A stretch of DNA of 64,000 nucleotides from Bradyrhizobium sp. (GCF_030654605.1 NZ_JAURXB010000169.1:39458-103457); one strand, 5' to 3'. Shown: positions 1-12,947, counted from the stretch's first letter. A program made the numbers and translations. The notes: generated by a model not told the origin, from the sequence alone.

Positions 1-3075
<3,075 letters not shown>

Positions 3076-3312
3076 CTATTTGTGCCATGAAAGAGGCATT
3101 GCGCATAGCGCAAAGTCTCTATCAGCAAGCTGTTGAATAAATGGGATTTTTTGAAGTTTTTTCAAGGCGGCGGCAAGCCGATTCGGAGGCTTCGCAAAAG
3201 CGCGATTCGGCAGCCGATTTCCGGTCCTGAGAGGCCGTATTCCTCGCGCCGCGTCGATGGCAAAATGCCGAGCCGGCGGCGGCCTCGGGCGAGCCGTGCC
3301 GCCGCGCTCCCG

Positions 3313-5484
3313 TCAGTAGATCTGCAGCGACAACACCTCTCCGCTGGGCGCGATCATCACGCCCCAGGCGTCGTCGGCGGCCACTTCGATCGTATCGCTC
3401 TTCGCCGGATGGCCCGCGACCTTGACCGAATAGGGGTATTTGCCCGCCGGCAGGTCGAGCATCGGACGCTCAGGCGATTGCGGCCCACCGGCGCCGGCGG
3501 CGATCCGGATGGTCTGTTTGTTGATGCTGAGCGACACCTCACTGCCGCCCATATTGCCGAACACCAGCCTCGCCTGGCCCGGCTTCGGAATGACGTTCGC
3601 CTTCGCGGCCACGGCCGGATAGCGCTGGACGAGGTTGATCGAGGTCTCGCCCTTGCTGCGGCCGAGCTTCAGCACCGCCGGCCCGTCGGACGAGGCAAAC
3701 GCGAGTTTGACCTGATCCGGCTTTATCACCGCACCATCTACGGCTTCCTTCCAGCCGCGCTTGCCGAGCTCGCTGCGATAGAAAGCGAGCACCGCGCCGA
3801 GATCGGCGGGGACACTGGCGTCGAGATCCCTGCGGAACGGGGCGTCGCTTCCGGGCACCTTCCCGGTGCCCATCATGCGCATGGTGCGCTGCTTCGGCAC
3901 AGGCAACTCGGAATCGGCTTCGGCCTCGAGATCCCCGGCCGCCACCCTGGTGGCCGATGCGCTGGGCGCCTGGCCTGCCGCGGTGTCGGGTTTGGCTGCC
4001 GCCATGACGAGGCCCGATCCGTCGACGCTGACGTTGACCTTGGGGCCCATCTGCATGGCGGTGAACGAAAGTGCCTTGCCGGCCCTCGAAAATCGCATCA
4101 CGACCATGTTGGGCCTGTTGATGACCGAGGGCTGCTCCTGCCAGCCCTGCGACTTGAGCGATCCGCGGTAGAACGCCGCCAGCGCCGCGACACTTGAAGT
4201 GGAGCTGAATTCCAGCTTGCCATCGGCGCCGTCGAACTTCACGTTCTCCGCGCCATCAGGCACCGGCACCGGCTTGGTCGCATCGGCGCGCGCGCGCAAC
4301 GGCGCATCCGACAGGCTGGCCGCCTGAGCGATCCGCCGCGCTTCGTCGGCGACCATCAGTTGCTGTGCGGTGGCCAGCGCATCTCCAAGGAATTTGTCGC
4401 CGGCTTCCTTTTTGGCCCTGGCCCGTGCCGCGAGGGCGGCTTCCTTCACCTGGGTGACGAGGTTGACGAAGGTGAGGTCGTATTTGTGCGCCAGCGTGAG
4501 CTGGGCGGTCTGATCGGCGGAGGAAAAATTGAGGGTGACGTCGCGGTCGGTGATGACGGCGCCGTTGGCCTCTTCCTGCCAGCTCCGCGCCGCCAACTCA
4601 CGGCGAAAGAAGCCCAGCACCACCGGCAAGCCGGCGGCGACGTTGCCGCTGACCCGGCGACGGACCGAATCCGAACTGCCGGTGCTGCCGAGGCCCGACG
4701 TGGTATCCGGCATGGGCAGGCCTATCGCGTCCCGGGCAACGTCGAGGCTTGACGGCTGCGCGAACGCCGCGATCCTGATCTCGACGCCGGTCTTGCCGTC
4801 GCCGCGGCGCTGCAAGTCCAGCACGATCGGCTGTTGCTTCGGGCCGCCGTCGCGGACATCCCTGCTGTAATAGGCGCGCGCGCCGTTCGCTATCGCCTCA
4901 TCAGGTTTGGCGTTTGGCCAGCGCGCCGCGATATCAGCCAATGACAGCGCCGACCATCCCGCTTCCAGCAGCCCCCTGCGGTAGAATTCGGCGCTCGCTT
5001 CGATTGTGGCCGCGGTGATGCAGTTCAGATAAGGCCGCCTTGTATCGTACACGATATCGGTTGCGTCCTCGGGAAACGGCACGACGGCGTACAGCCTGTC
5101 GGCGGTGTAGTGCACGACCGATTGATCCGGCCGGCCGGGAGCCTGCGTGAACGACACGTACAAGCCATGCCGCCCCTTCTTGAACGAGGTCGGGCGGCTG
5201 GATTGGCTCGACGGGTGCACATATTCCTGCCAGCCATTGGCGGCCAGCAATTTGCGCGTCGCGGCGGTCGTGATCGGAACCACGGTCGGGACGGTGTAGT
5301 TCAAACGATAGGATTCGGTGCGCGCCGCCTCTTCGATGGCGCCTTCCAGGCGCGGCAGGGTGCGGACATCGACCATGCCGTCGTCGGCCCGCGCGGCCAT
5401 CGGCGCGGCGGCGATCAGGGCGAAGATCAAGGGCAGCAGGCGTTGGCCAGCGGGAATCAGCATCCCGCGCATCGTTTCAAACAT
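3313..5484 (-). CDS. Secreted protein with five FYR...GW repeat modules
   Basis: Predicted exported protein of 723 residues, function unknown. A signal peptide covers residues 1-33 (hydrophobic stretch followed by AARA|DD). The body carries about five copies of one short module, an aromatic FY/FF-R-x-x-L-x-x-x-GW-x-E core followed by strands that end in valine-rich segments. Copies lie near residues 77-86, 166-178, 291-304, 437-450 and 567-580. The last 85 residues (VFGNMGGSEV... to ...LSLQIY) read as a beta-sandwich, PEGA-like tail with a YPYSVKVAGH core. The gene lies between recF and gyrB, interrupting an otherwise standard replication gene order. A cell-envelope or extracellular binding role is only an inference. 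I do not recognise a named family. Confidence 0.85.
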   Translation of the reverse strand: MFETMRGMLIPAGQRLLPLIFALIAAAPMAARADDGMVDVRTLPRLEGAIEEAARTESYRLNYTVPTVVPITTAATRKLLAANGWQEYVHPSSQSSRPTSFKKGRHGLYVSFTQAPGRPDQSVVHYTADRLYAVVPFPEDATDIVYDTRRPYLNCITAATIEASAEFYRRGLLEAGWSALSLADIAARWPNAKPDEAIANGARAYYSRDVRDGGPKQQPIVLDLQRRGDGKTGVEIRIAAFAQPSSLDVARDAIGLPMPDTTSGLGSTGSSDSVRRRVSGNVAAGLPVVLGFFRRELAARSWQEEANGAVITDRDVTLNFSSADQTAQLTLAHKYDLTFVNLVTQVKEAALAARARAKKEAGDKFLGDALATAQQLMVADEARRIAQAASLSDAPLRARADATKPVPVPDGAENVKFDGADGKLEFSSTSSVAALAAFYRGSLKSQGWQEQPSVINRPNMVVMRFSRAGKALSFTAMQMGPKVNVSVDGSGLVMAAAKPDTAAGQAPSASATRVAAGDLEAEADSELPVPKQRTMRMMGTGKVPGSDAPFRRDLDASVPADLGAVLAFYRSELGKRGWKEAVDGAVIKPDQVKLAFASSDGPAVLKLGRSKGETSINLVQRYPAVAAKANVIPKPGQARLVFGNMGGSEVSLSINKQTIRIAAGAGGPQSPERPMLDLPAGKYPYSVKVAGHPAKSDTIEVAADDAWGVMIAPSGEVLSLQIY

Positions 5485-5640
5485 GTGATCTCCGATATGG
5501 GCCAGAACCTGGTTTCAGGTGACCTGATTTACGATGGCCTGATTTCGGTCGCGCAGCAGCGAGGGCGGCGGCGTCATGGCGCAACGGCTGATACCTAGTC
5601 GCGCCGGCGAACTCCAAGGTTCAACCGATCGCCCGCCCCG

Positions 5641-6780
5641 TCAGGCGCGGCGGGTGATCTGGCCGGAATCGACCTCGAAAACTTCGCCCGACGCACCGAT
5701 TTCGGCGAATGCCGCGGGGTCGGCCCCGGTCATCCAGACCTGCGAACCGAGCTTGGCGAGTTCCTCGAACAGCGATCTGCGCCTGTTGGGATCGAGATGC
5801 GCCACGACTTCGTCGAGCAGCAACAGCGGCGTGATGCCGGTCATCTCCGCGACCAGGCTGGCATGCGCCAGTACGAGGCCAATCAGCAGCGCCTTCTGTT
5901 CGCCGGTGGAGGCGTCGCGCGCCGGCATGTTTTTCGGCGCGTAGATCACCTGCAGATCGGTCAAATGCGGCCCGTCGAGGGTACGGCCGGCGGCGGCGTC
6001 GCGGGCGCGGCCGGCGCGCAGGATCTCGCGGTAGCGATCTTCCACCGCGGTGGCGGGTTCATTGACCAGCGCGTTTTCCATCCAGCCGTCGAGCATGATC
6101 CTTGCGGAAGGAAACGCCGAGGCGTCGCCGCGTTCGCGCAGCATTGCGGCCAGCCGCGTCACGGTCTGGCCGCGCATCGCCGCCACCGCGACGGCGAGCT
6201 CGGCTGTCTCACGTTCGATGGCGTCACACCAATGGTCGTCGTAATTGCGCACTTCCAGCAGCCGGTTGCGCGAGCGCAAGGAGCGGTCGAGCGCCGACAC
6301 CCGGCTGGAATGCTCGGAGTCGATCGCCAGCACCAGCCGGTCGAAAAACCGGCGCCGCTCGGATGCTGCGCCGAGAAACAGCCCGTCCATCGTCGGCGTC
6401 AGCCACACCATGCGCAAATGATCGCCGAAGGCGGCGGCGGAACCGACCGGCTCGCGGTCGATCCGGCAGCGCCGGCTGGTCGCCGCACCTTCACTGCCGG
6501 GCGGGTCGATGCCGGTGCCGAGCGTGGCGAGACCGAGCGCGCCCTCGACCTCGGCGGACACCGCCCAGGAACCGTCGCCCTGGATATCGGCGACGTCGTC
6601 GAGCGTGGCGCGGCGCAAGCCCCGTCCGGGCGTGAGAAACGAGATTGCCTCGATGCAGTTGGTCTTGCCGGCGCCGTTCGGTCCCACCAGCACCACCACG
6701 TCGCCACGGGTCTGCAAACTCGCGCTGCGATAATTGCGGAAGTGCGTCAGCGTCAGGCGATGGATGCGGGAGGCGGTCAT
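5641..6780 (-). CDS. recF: DNA replication and repair protein RecF
   Basis: SMC-like ATPase that loads RecA at gaps in single-stranded DNA with RecO and RecR. It has 379 residues, a normal length. Walker A is GPNGAGKT at residues 33-40, just after the family's opening LTLTHFRNYRSASL. The ABC-type signature is the STGEQKALLIGLVLAHA segment near residue 290, and Walker B is LLLLDEVVAHLD. The gene lies downstream of dnaN, as in most bacteria, but a 110-bp palindromic repeat (6792-6900) separates the two. Confidence 0.97.
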   Translation of the reverse strand: MTASRIHRLTLTHFRNYRSASLQTRGDVVVLVGPNGAGKTNCIEAISFLTPGRGLRRATLDDVADIQGDGSWAVSAEVEGALGLATLGTGIDPPGSEGAATSRRCRIDREPVGSAAAFGDHLRMVWLTPTMDGLFLGAASERRRFFDRLVLAIDSEHSSRVSALDRSLRSRNRLLEVRNYDDHWCDAIERETAELAVAVAAMRGQTVTRLAAMLRERGDASAFPSARIMLDGWMENALVNEPATAVEDRYREILRAGRARDAAAGRTLDGPHLTDLQVIYAPKNMPARDASTGEQKALLIGLVLAHASLVAEMTGITPLLLLDEVVAHLDPNRRRSLFEELAKLGSQVWMTGADPAAFAEIGASGEVFEVDSGQITRRA

Positions 6781-6791
6781 GCTGTTCTCTC

Positions 6792-6900
6792 GTCATGCCC
6801 GGCTTCATGCCGGGCATCCACGTCTTTGCGGTGTTCAAGACGTGGATGGCCGGGACAAGCCCGGCCATGACGCAATTTGGGCAGCAAGCCCGGCAATGAC
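6792..6900. repeat. Bradyrhizobium-type palindromic intergenic repeat (GTCATGCCCGGC class)
   Basis: It begins GTCATGCCCGGC and contains two nested inverted segments: CCGGCTTCATGCCGGG, then the GGCCGGGAC...CCGGCC arm around CACGTC/GACGTGG. It ends CCGGCAATGAC. Elements of this kind are scattered between genes in Bradyrhizobium. Here it fills the space between dnaN and recF. Confidence 0.8.
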
Positions 6901-6914
6901 AAGTTAGTAAATTC

Positions 6915-8033
6915 CTACACCCGCATCGGCATCAGCACATACAGCGCGCCCTTGGAATCCTTGTCCTGCACCAGGGTCGGTGAACCCGGATCGGCCAATC
7001 TCAGGACCGCGACTTCGCCCTCGATCTGGGCGGCGATATCCAGCAGATAGCGCGAGTTGAATCCGATATCGAGCGCGTCGGAGGCGTATTCGACCTCGAG
7101 TTCTTCGGTCGCACTTCCGGAATCCGGGTTGGTCACCGACAGTATGAGCTTGCCGGCGGACAGCGCCAGTTTTACCGCGCGGCCGCGTTCGCTGGAGATG
7201 GTCGAGACGCGGTCGACCGCGGCCTCGAAATCCTTCTTGTCGACGATCAGTTCCTTGTCGTTGTTTTGCGGGATGACGCGGCCGTAATCCGGAAACGTAC
7301 CGTCGATCAGTTTCGAGGTCAGCACCACATGGCCGATGGTGAAGCGGATCTTGCCCTGCGACAGTTCGATGCCGACTTCGCCCTCATTGTCGTCGATCAG
7401 CCGCAGCACTTCGCCGACGGTCTTGCGCGGCACGATCACGCCGGGCATGCCGTCCGCGCCCTTGGGCAGGGGCAGATCGACCTGCGCCAGCCTGTGGCCG
7501 TCGGTCGCGACCGCGCGCAGGGTCGCCGCCTTGGCGCTGCCGGCGGCGTGCAGATAGATGCCGTTGAGGTAGTAGCGGGTCTCCTCGGTCGAGATCGCAA
7601 ATTGGGTGCGGTCGATCAGCCGCTTCAGGTCGGAGGCGGCCAGCGCGAACGAATGCGTCATGTCGCCGGCGGCGAGATCCGGAAAATCGTTTTCGGGCAG
7701 CGTCTGCAGCGTGAAGCGGGAGCGGCCGGCGCGGATCGCCAGCACCGAGCGGTCGCCGTCGCCTTCCAGCACGATCTGCGATCCGTCGGGCAGCTTGCGC
7801 ACGATGTCGTAGAACATGTGCGCCGGCACGGTGGTCGAGCCGCCGGTCGCGGTTTCCGCCGCCAGCGTCTCCGTCACCTCGAGGTCGAGGTCGGTGGCTT
7901 TCAGCGACAGCCGGGCGCCTTCGGCGCGGACCAGCACGTTGCCGAGGATCGGAATGGTGTTGCGGCGCTCGACCACGCGATGGACGTGGCCCAGCGATTT
8001 CAGGAGTTGCGCGCGTTCGACGGTGACCTTCAT
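6915..8033 (-). CDS. dnaN: DNA polymerase III beta sliding clamp
   Basis: Processivity clamp of the replicative polymerase, a ring-forming dimer around DNA. I chose the ATG at 8033, giving 372 residues starting MKVTVERAQLLKSLGHVHRVVERRNTIPIL. An in-frame extension upstream to 8096 adds 21 residues with no clamp similarity. The family hallmarks are the opening segment, the central FPDYGRVIP loop near residue 240, and the C-terminal YVLMPMRV, which matches the usual ...MPMR(L/V) ending that contributes to the client-binding groove. It lies 271 bp downstream of dnaA. Confidence 0.97.
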   Translation of the reverse strand: MKVTVERAQLLKSLGHVHRVVERRNTIPILGNVLVRAEGARLSLKATDLDLEVTETLAAETATGGSTTVPAHMFYDIVRKLPDGSQIVLEGDGDRSVLAIRAGRSRFTLQTLPENDFPDLAAGDMTHSFALAASDLKRLIDRTQFAISTEETRYYLNGIYLHAAGSAKAATLRAVATDGHRLAQVDLPLPKGADGMPGVIVPRKTVGEVLRLIDDNEGEVGIELSQGKIRFTIGHVVLTSKLIDGTFPDYGRVIPQNNDKELIVDKKDFEAAVDRVSTISSERGRAVKLALSAGKLILSVTNPDSGSATEELEVEYASDALDIGFNSRYLLDIAAQIEGEVAVLRLADPGSPTLVQDKDSKGALYVLMPMRV

Positions 8034-8245
8034 TGCAATACCCGCCTGATCCCTAAGATGGAAAAGCCGGGCGGCCCAAAAGGCGCGCCGCGGCATTTGA
8101 AACCCGAAAAGCCTGATCGAAGCTGGATTTGATCAAACCCGCGGGGGGACCGCAAGGTGGCTCGGATGGCCCTTCAGCGCAAGCGGAACGGGCGGTCGTT
8201 CCCCACGTTTTGCCGGAAATTAGCACGTCGCCCCGCCCAACGCCG

Positions 8246-8265
8246 GCCCCGGCTTGGGCCGGGGC
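8246..8265 (-). terminator. Possible dnaA terminator hairpin
   Basis: An 8-bp perfect GC stem (GCCCCGGC/GCCGGGGC) with a TTGG loop lies 40 bp past the dnaA stop codon. There is no U-tract, so it may act only as a pause or a Rho-dependent end. Confidence 0.35.
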
Positions 8266-8304
8266 GGCAAAATGAAACTGTCCCGTGACGGAACGGTGAA
8301 AATT

Positions 8305-9735
8305 TCACTCCTGCAGTTGGCGCTTGAGCGATTCGACCTCTTCGGAGAGCGACACGTCCTTGGAGACCAGGGCCTCGATCTTGCGCACGGCGTGCAGAAC
8401 CGTGGTGTGGTCGCGTCCGCCGAAGCGGCGGCCGATTTCGGGCAAGCTCCGTAGCGTCAGGGTTTTGGCCAGGTACATCGCGACCTGGCGCGGGCGCACC
8501 ACATTGGCGGTACGCCGCGACGACAATAGGTCGGAGCGACTGACATTGTACTGGCGGGCCACCACGCGCTGGATGTCCTCGATCTTGATGCGTTTGGGTT
8601 CCTGCGGGCGAATCAGGTCGCGCACCTCGCGCTCGGCCATTTCAAGCGTCACCGGCTGGGCGTTGAGCTTGCTGTGCGCCAACAGGCGGTTGATGGCGCC
8701 TTCGAGGTCGCGGCCGTTATGGGTGATGGTGCGCGCCAGATAATCCAGCACAGGCGCCGGCACGTCGAAGGTGGCGTGATGCGCGCGGGCTGCCGCGACG
8801 CGCGACTTGAGGATTCCGAGCCGCAGTTCCTCGCCGAGCGATCCCATCTCGACCACCAGGCCGCCGGCAAGGCGCGAACGCACGCGGTCGTCGAGGCTCT
8901 CGAGGTCGGACGGCGGACGATCCGCGGCGATCACGACCTGGCGCCCGGCGTCGATCAGCGCGTTCAGGGTGTGACAGAATTCGGCCTGGGTCGATTTGCC
9001 CTGCAGGAACTGGAGATCGTCGATGACAAGCACGTCGATGCCGCGGAGCGCTTCCTTGAAGGCCAGAGCCGTCTGCGTCTTCAGCGCGGCCACGAAGCCG
9101 TACATGAACTTCTCCGCGGTGAGATAGAGCACCTTGCGTTCGCTGCCGGAATTACCGGCCCAGGTCACCGCCTGCAGCAGATGGGTTTTGCCGAGGCCGA
9201 CACCGGCATGGATATAGAGCGGGTTGAACATCACGCTGTCGCCGCGCCGTCCCTCCGCCACCTGGCGGGCGGCGGCATGGGCCAGCGTATTGGAGCGGCC
9301 GATGACGAAGCTTCCGAAGGTCAGGCGCGGATCGAGCGGCGAGCCGCCGAGCGCGTCATGGCTGGCGGACACCGGCGCGATCGCGGTGGCGCGCAGTTCC
9401 GGCGCCGGCCGTCCGTCCGTACGCTCGGGGCGGCGGGAATCGAGCGGGGCGGCGGCTTCCTTGGCCGGCGCCGCACAGCGCATCGCGGTGCGCACGGTAA
9501 GGTCGATGCGATGCACTTCGGGCATCTCGGCCTGCCAGCAGGTGAGAACGCGCTCGGCATAATGCGCCTGGATCCAGCTCTTGAGAAACCGCGTCGGCAC
9601 CGAAAGCCGGACGCTTTCGTCCTGCACGCCTTCCAGGTCCATCCGCGCAAACCAGCTCGTATAGACGTCTTCCCCCACGCTCGAGCGCAGCCGACCCTTC
9701 ACGCGTGACCAGCGATCCTGTTCGATATTTGTCAT
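8305..9735 (-). CDS. dnaA: Chromosomal replication initiator DnaA
   Basis: Initiator ATPase that binds DnaA boxes and melts the origin. It has 476 residues with the four usual domains: the N-terminal oligomerisation domain ([22 protein letters not shown]), a variable Pro/Ala-rich linker at about 100-140, an AAA+ domain with Walker [12 protein letters not shown] and Walker [11 protein letters not shown], and the C-terminal DNA-binding helix-turn-helix with the family signature [17 protein letters not shown] 1.2 kb non-coding interval lies upstream, longer than the genes around it would suggest. Confidence 0.98.
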   Translation of the reverse strand: MTNIEQDRWSRVKGRLRSSVGEDVYTSWFARMDLEGVQDESVRLSVPTRFLKSWIQAHYAERVLTCWQAEMPEVHRIDLTVRTAMRCAAPAKEAAAPLDSRRPERTDGRPAPELRATAIAPVSASHDALGGSPLDPRLTFGSFVIGRSNTLAHAAARQVAEGRRGDSVMFNPLYIHAGVGLGKTHLLQAVTWAGNSGSERKVLYLTAEKFMYGFVAALKTQTALAFKEALRGIDVLVIDDLQFLQGKSTQAEFCHTLNALIDAGRQVVIAADRPPSDLESLDDRVRSRLAGGLVVEMGSLGEELRLGILKSRVAAARAHHATFDVPAPVLDYLARTITHNGRDLEGAINRLLAHSKLNAQPVTLEMAEREVRDLIRPQEPKRIKIEDIQRVVARQYNVSRSDLLSSRRTANVVRPRQVAMYLAKTLTLRSLPEIGRRFGGRDHTTVLHAVRKIEALVSKDVSLSEEVESLKRQLQE

Positions 9736-10520
9736 TTTCTGACGACTTTTCTGATGGAGTAAAGTTCCCGGCGATGCCGCCGTGCGCGTGTTCCGCAGGT
9801 CGTGACCTCGAGCGAGACTTGGTCTCCAGCCATAGACCGGCCGTTCGGCAAGATGCCGTTGGGCTGGATCGTCGGCTGGAAGCGAAGCGTTCGCGAGGTC
9901 AGCGCGTACTCAACGGTCTTTCCGGAGCTCGCGCGGGGGGGCGCATGCAGGCGGCGACTAAGGCGTCCAATACGTCATCGGTTGAAACTGGCACATGGTC
10001 GATTACCGCGATGATTCCGTAAAGCATACAGCCTCCCCCTCTCGCCACGATTGCTCGCGGCGAGGTGTCATTCCACGCATGTTTCAAATTCAGCCGGCAG
10101 TGCCTGAAGCTTGGAAACGTTCAGACCCCATGCCGATTCGTTCAGCCCGTCTTTTTTAACCCGTTCGGGTGCTTCGCCTTGCGCTTCCCGGGTTGGCCCG
10201 TTTCGTATTTCTCTTGTTCGACGAGCGGGACACGAATGCCCCACCTCGAGAAATTTCGACACAGAACCACATTCCTCATATTGCTATGAGGCTTACCCCG
10301 ACAATCGCTTGGAAAGCGTCGCCAACGCGCACACCGCCGCCGATTTGCACGTCCGCCCCGTTTCTTAAACCGCGCTGGTCTGAAGAGCCGTGGGCGCCGC
10401 GAACGCCCTAAGAGATACATCATGCCCTGTTTCCCGCAACGAAAATGATTCAGCGCGAGCACCGGCAAAAACCACTTCCCACTCGCGAAACCCACCGGTG
10501 CGTTTCGTATCGAGCGGCAA

Positions 10521-10550
10521 GGTTTTGAATCTGCGCGTAGATTCGAAACC
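10521..10550. other. Imperfect 12-bp inverted repeat in the dnaA-rpsT gap
   Basis: Arms GGTTTTGAATCT and AGATTCGAAACC flank a 6-base GCGCGT spacer. Eleven of twelve positions pair in Watson-Crick fashion and the other is a G:T-type pair. It could be a protein-binding dyad or an RNA hairpin. Confidence 0.5.
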
Positions 10551-10893
10551 CGGAAGCGCTGTGACATTTCTGACAATCACTCAAAATAAATTCATAATTT
10601 GTTTACGAATGGGCGAGGTGGAAATCCATTTTCCAACAAGCGGACGCCACTATGCCGATAAGTGACTACGCAAGCGCCATTTTTTTTGATCGTCGGAAGA
10701 GGGTAACCCTGAAGCGTTTTGCGACGCGCTCGCTTGCTATTTGCAAAGCGTGGCCGAGCATTGACCGGCATCAATGCAGCTCGTTCGCCGGCGAAGTACA
10801 TAAGCCCGGCTTCCTGAATAGGCCCAGTAAAATTACGGGCGCGCCAGCTTGTCGCCTGGGGCCGACTGCAGTGCGGTGCAAATACAAAAAGAA

Positions 10894-10916
10894 AAAGCCC
10901 GGCGTGGCCGGGCTTT
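10894..10916 (-). terminator. rpsT intrinsic terminator
   Basis: A perfect 10-bp stem (AAAGCCCGGC/GCCGGGCTTT) with a 3-base loop. On the minus strand a T-rich run follows (TTCTTTTTG). It lies 28 bp beyond the rpsT stop codon. Confidence 0.88.
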
Positions 10917-10943
10917 CTTGACGACTATCTTTTTCGATCGGCT

Positions 10944-11210
10944 TTATTTCGCGAGCTTGGCGATCTGATGTGCGAGCCGCGAAACCTTTCGGCTCGCATT
11001 ATTCTTGTGAATGATGTTGCGCTGCGCTGCCTGCATCAGTTCCGGTTCCGCGCGCGTCATCGCCTTCAGCGCCGCTTCGCGGTCGCCGCTCTTGATCGCT
11101 TCTTCGACGGTGCGAACCGCGCCGCGCATCTGGGTGCGGCGCGACTTGTTGATGATGGTGCGGCGGGCAATCTTGCGTGTCGCCTTTTTGGCGGAAGTTG
11201 TATTGGCCAT
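10944..11210 (-). CDS. rpsT: 30S ribosomal protein S20
   Basis: Primary 16S rRNA-binding protein of the small subunit. It has 88 residues and is highly basic, with the family opening [30 protein letters not shown] and the conserved [22 protein letters not shown] ending. It is a single gene with its own terminator. The adjacency rpsT-dnaA is common in Rhizobiales. Confidence 0.98.
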   Translation of the reverse strand: MANTTSAKKATRKIARRTIINKSRRTQMRGAVRTVEEAIKSGDREAALKAMTRAEPELMQAAQRNIIHKNNASRKVSRLAHQIAKLAK

Positions 11211-11565
11211 GTTCTCAAATATCCTTCGGCGGTGACCGGTCGCTGAGTGGTCGGGCTTGAGCGCGCCGGCCGTTCAACCGCCTGATCGAAGCTGGTGTTT
11301 TCCGGATGCTCCCGAGATGCCATTGCAGGCCAGGCGAATATGCTGACATGACGGCGTCGTTCAAAGAACAGCGGCGGCGGGATTGCGCCCGCCGCCATTG
11401 CCGGTCTTATAGAGGGCGCGCCCTGCAGCGTCAACGCCTTCCGGGGCGCCTGGGGCCGGCCGGCCGGTTTCGAAAGGTCGGATAAGCTGCTGAAGTGGTT
11501 GAATTTCTTGAAGGGGCCCGTTAATCCCTGACCGCGTTCGGGGCGCAACAGACATAAGGTGACGC
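11211..11565. other. Divergent intergenic region upstream of rpsT and the 105-aa membrane protein gene
   Basis: 355 bp between divergently transcribed genes. The rpsT promoter and leader must lie here. I saw no strong -35/-10 pair, repeat or small gene. Confidence 0.5.
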
Positions 11566-11883
11566 ATGATCCGCGGTTTCTTCCGACTTGTGGGCCTCTT
11601 GCTGCTGGCCTGCGGATTCATCTTCATGGTCTATGACGGCGCCCGCTGGGTTGCCGATCAGACCCTGCAATTTACCCGGTTTGGCCAGTTCTGGAACGAT
11701 ATCCACCAGTCCAGCCAGCAGGCCTTCCGGGCCTGGCTGGAGGGCACCGCGCCCTGGCTCTGGAGCAGCGTCGTCCGGGTGATCCTGGACCAGCCGGTTT
11801 TTGCCGTGCTGGGCGTGCTGGGAATTCTGCTCATGCTGCTGTTCCGGCCACGCAAGCCGCTGATCGGCTATTCCCGGAATTGA
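11566..11883 (+). CDS. Small two-helix membrane protein
   Basis: A 105-residue protein with two predicted membrane helices, at about residues 5-24 (FFRLVGLLLLACGFIFMVYD) and 78-95 (FAVLGVLGILLMLLF). An amphipathic central stretch rich in Trp and Gln lies between them, and the C terminus RPRKPLIGYSRN is basic and probably cytoplasmic. There is no catalytic motif. Similar short proteins are annotated as hypothetical in Bradyrhizobium. The gene stands alone between rpsT and msrA. Confidence 0.75.
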   Translation: MIRGFFRLVGLLLLACGFIFMVYDGARWVADQTLQFTRFGQFWNDIHQSSQQAFRAWLEGTAPWLWSSVVRVILDQPVFAVLGVLGILLMLLFRPRKPLIGYSRN

Positions 11884-12044
11884 ACGGGCCATTCCCCAGC
11901 CCGCGCTTGTGTTCGACGCGTACGGCGTAACAGGACTGCCGTTCCCTGCGTAAAGACATATAATAGATAATAGAGCCACGCATTCGAATGGCGTGCGGAT
12001 CCGGGGTTGCCCGGAACGCGCCTTCGACATCGAGAGGTGATCCC

Positions 12045-12701
12045 ATGTTCTTCATGCGCAAAACCACCGCGTTGCCTGATGCAGCCGAGGCGCTGCCCGG
12101 CCGTTCGACACCGATCCCCACTGCCAAGACTCATTTCGTCAATGGCCGTCAATTGCAGCCGCCGTATCCTGCGGGCCTCGAACAGGCGGTGTTCGGGCTC
12201 GGCTGCTTCTGGGGCGCGGAGCGCAAATTCTGGGAGCTCGGCGACGGCATCTACACGACAGCCGTGGGTTACGCCGGCGGTCATACCCCGAACCCGACCT
12301 ATGAGGAGGCTTGCTCGGGCCGCACCGGCCACACCGAGGCGGTGCTGGTGGTGTTCGATCCGAAGAAGATCTCCTATGAGCAGCTGCTGAAGACGTTCTG
12401 GGAAAGCCACAACCCGACGCAGGGCATGCGGCAGGGCAACGACGTCGGCACCCAGTATCGTTCCGCGATCTACACGTTCGACGAGCAGCAGCGCAAAGCC
12501 GTCGACGCGTCGAAATCGGCCTACCAGAAAGCGCTGTCGGCCAAGGGCCTCGGCGCCATCACCACCGAGATCGCGCAGGCGGGCGAATTCTATTTCGCCG
12601 AAGACTACCATCAGCAATATCTCGCCAAGAATCCGGCCGGCTATTGCGGGCTTGGCGGCACCGGTGTGTCCTGCCCAATCGGCGCCGGCGTCAGCGCGTG
12701 A
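12045..12701 (+). CDS. msrA: Peptide-methionine (S)-S-oxide reductase
   Basis: Repairs methionine-S-sulfoxide in proteins using thioredoxin. The chosen start is the ATG at 12045, preceded by GAGGTGA; it gives 218 residues. The catalytic motif [13 protein letters not shown] is present near residue 60 with the active-site Cys. Downstream are the conserved [30 protein letters not shown] and AEDYHQQYL segments. The C-terminal [14 protein letters not shown] holds the candidate resolving cysteines. The extra 40 N-terminal residues resemble other rhizobial MsrA proteins and are not obviously a signal peptide. Confidence 0.96.
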   Translation: MFFMRKTTALPDAAEALPGRSTPIPTAKTHFVNGRQLQPPYPAGLEQAVFGLGCFWGAERKFWELGDGIYTTAVGYAGGHTPNPTYEEACSGRTGHTEAVLVVFDPKKISYEQLLKTFWESHNPTQGMRQGNDVGTQYRSAIYTFDEQQRKAVDASKSAYQKALSAKGLGAITTEIAQAGEFYFAEDYHQQYLAKNPAGYCGLGGTGVSCPIGAGVSA

Positions 12702-12714
12702 AGGCTTGCTCGAT

Positions 12715-12883
12715 CTTACCCTCCCCTGGAGGGGGAGGGTCGGCTCACATGGAGCGCAGCGAAATGTGAGCCGGGGTGGGATGACAGTCTTTCAACTCGG
12801 CCACTGCTCGATACGAGAGACTATCACCCCACCCCGCCGCTCCTTTCAGTCGCGTCGACCCTCCCCCTTCAGGGGAGGGTAAG
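12715..12883. repeat. Large palindromic intergenic repeat (TACCCTCCCCTG class)
   Basis: Inverted arms CTTACCCTCCCCTG and AGGGGAGGGTAAG enclose a secondary stem (GGCTCACAT...ATGTGAGCC) and a CACCCCACCCCGCC block. This is a dispersed rhizobial repeat type. It may also end transcription from msrA. Confidence 0.75.
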
Positions 12884-12947
12884 CCCCCCGCGCCAACGGT
12901 TTGTTAACCATAACCGGTGCAAGACTTAGGCTGTCTCGCTATGAGGG

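Larger units (their letters stand above)
9736..10943. other. Long non-coding interval between dnaA and rpsT
   Basis: 1.2 kb with no convincing gene. It holds the rpsT terminator (10894-10916), a 12-bp hairpin with one imperfect pair (10521-10550), a TGGAAA/TTTCCA inverted repeat (10619-10635) and an A+T-rich stretch at about 10577-10612, which is unusual in this GC-rich sequence. I found no consensus TTATCCACA DnaA box by eye. The dnaA promoter and a long dnaA leader are expected here. Confidence 0.6.

Noticed and set aside
3133..4197. Long plus-strand reading of 354 codons opposite the secreted repeat protein
   Set aside because: Arg/Gly/His-rich composition typical of the antisense of GC-rich coding DNA; the minus-strand protein has a signal peptide and internal repeats.
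10142..10576. Minus-strand reading of 144 codons in the dnaA-rpsT gap
   Set aside because: No ribosome site or recognisable domain and a basic random-looking composition; kept as non-coding.
9736..10943. Definite chromosomal origin
   Set aside because: No perfect DnaA boxes seen by eye and several alphaproteobacteria have the origin near hemE instead; cannot be decided without whole-genome skew.
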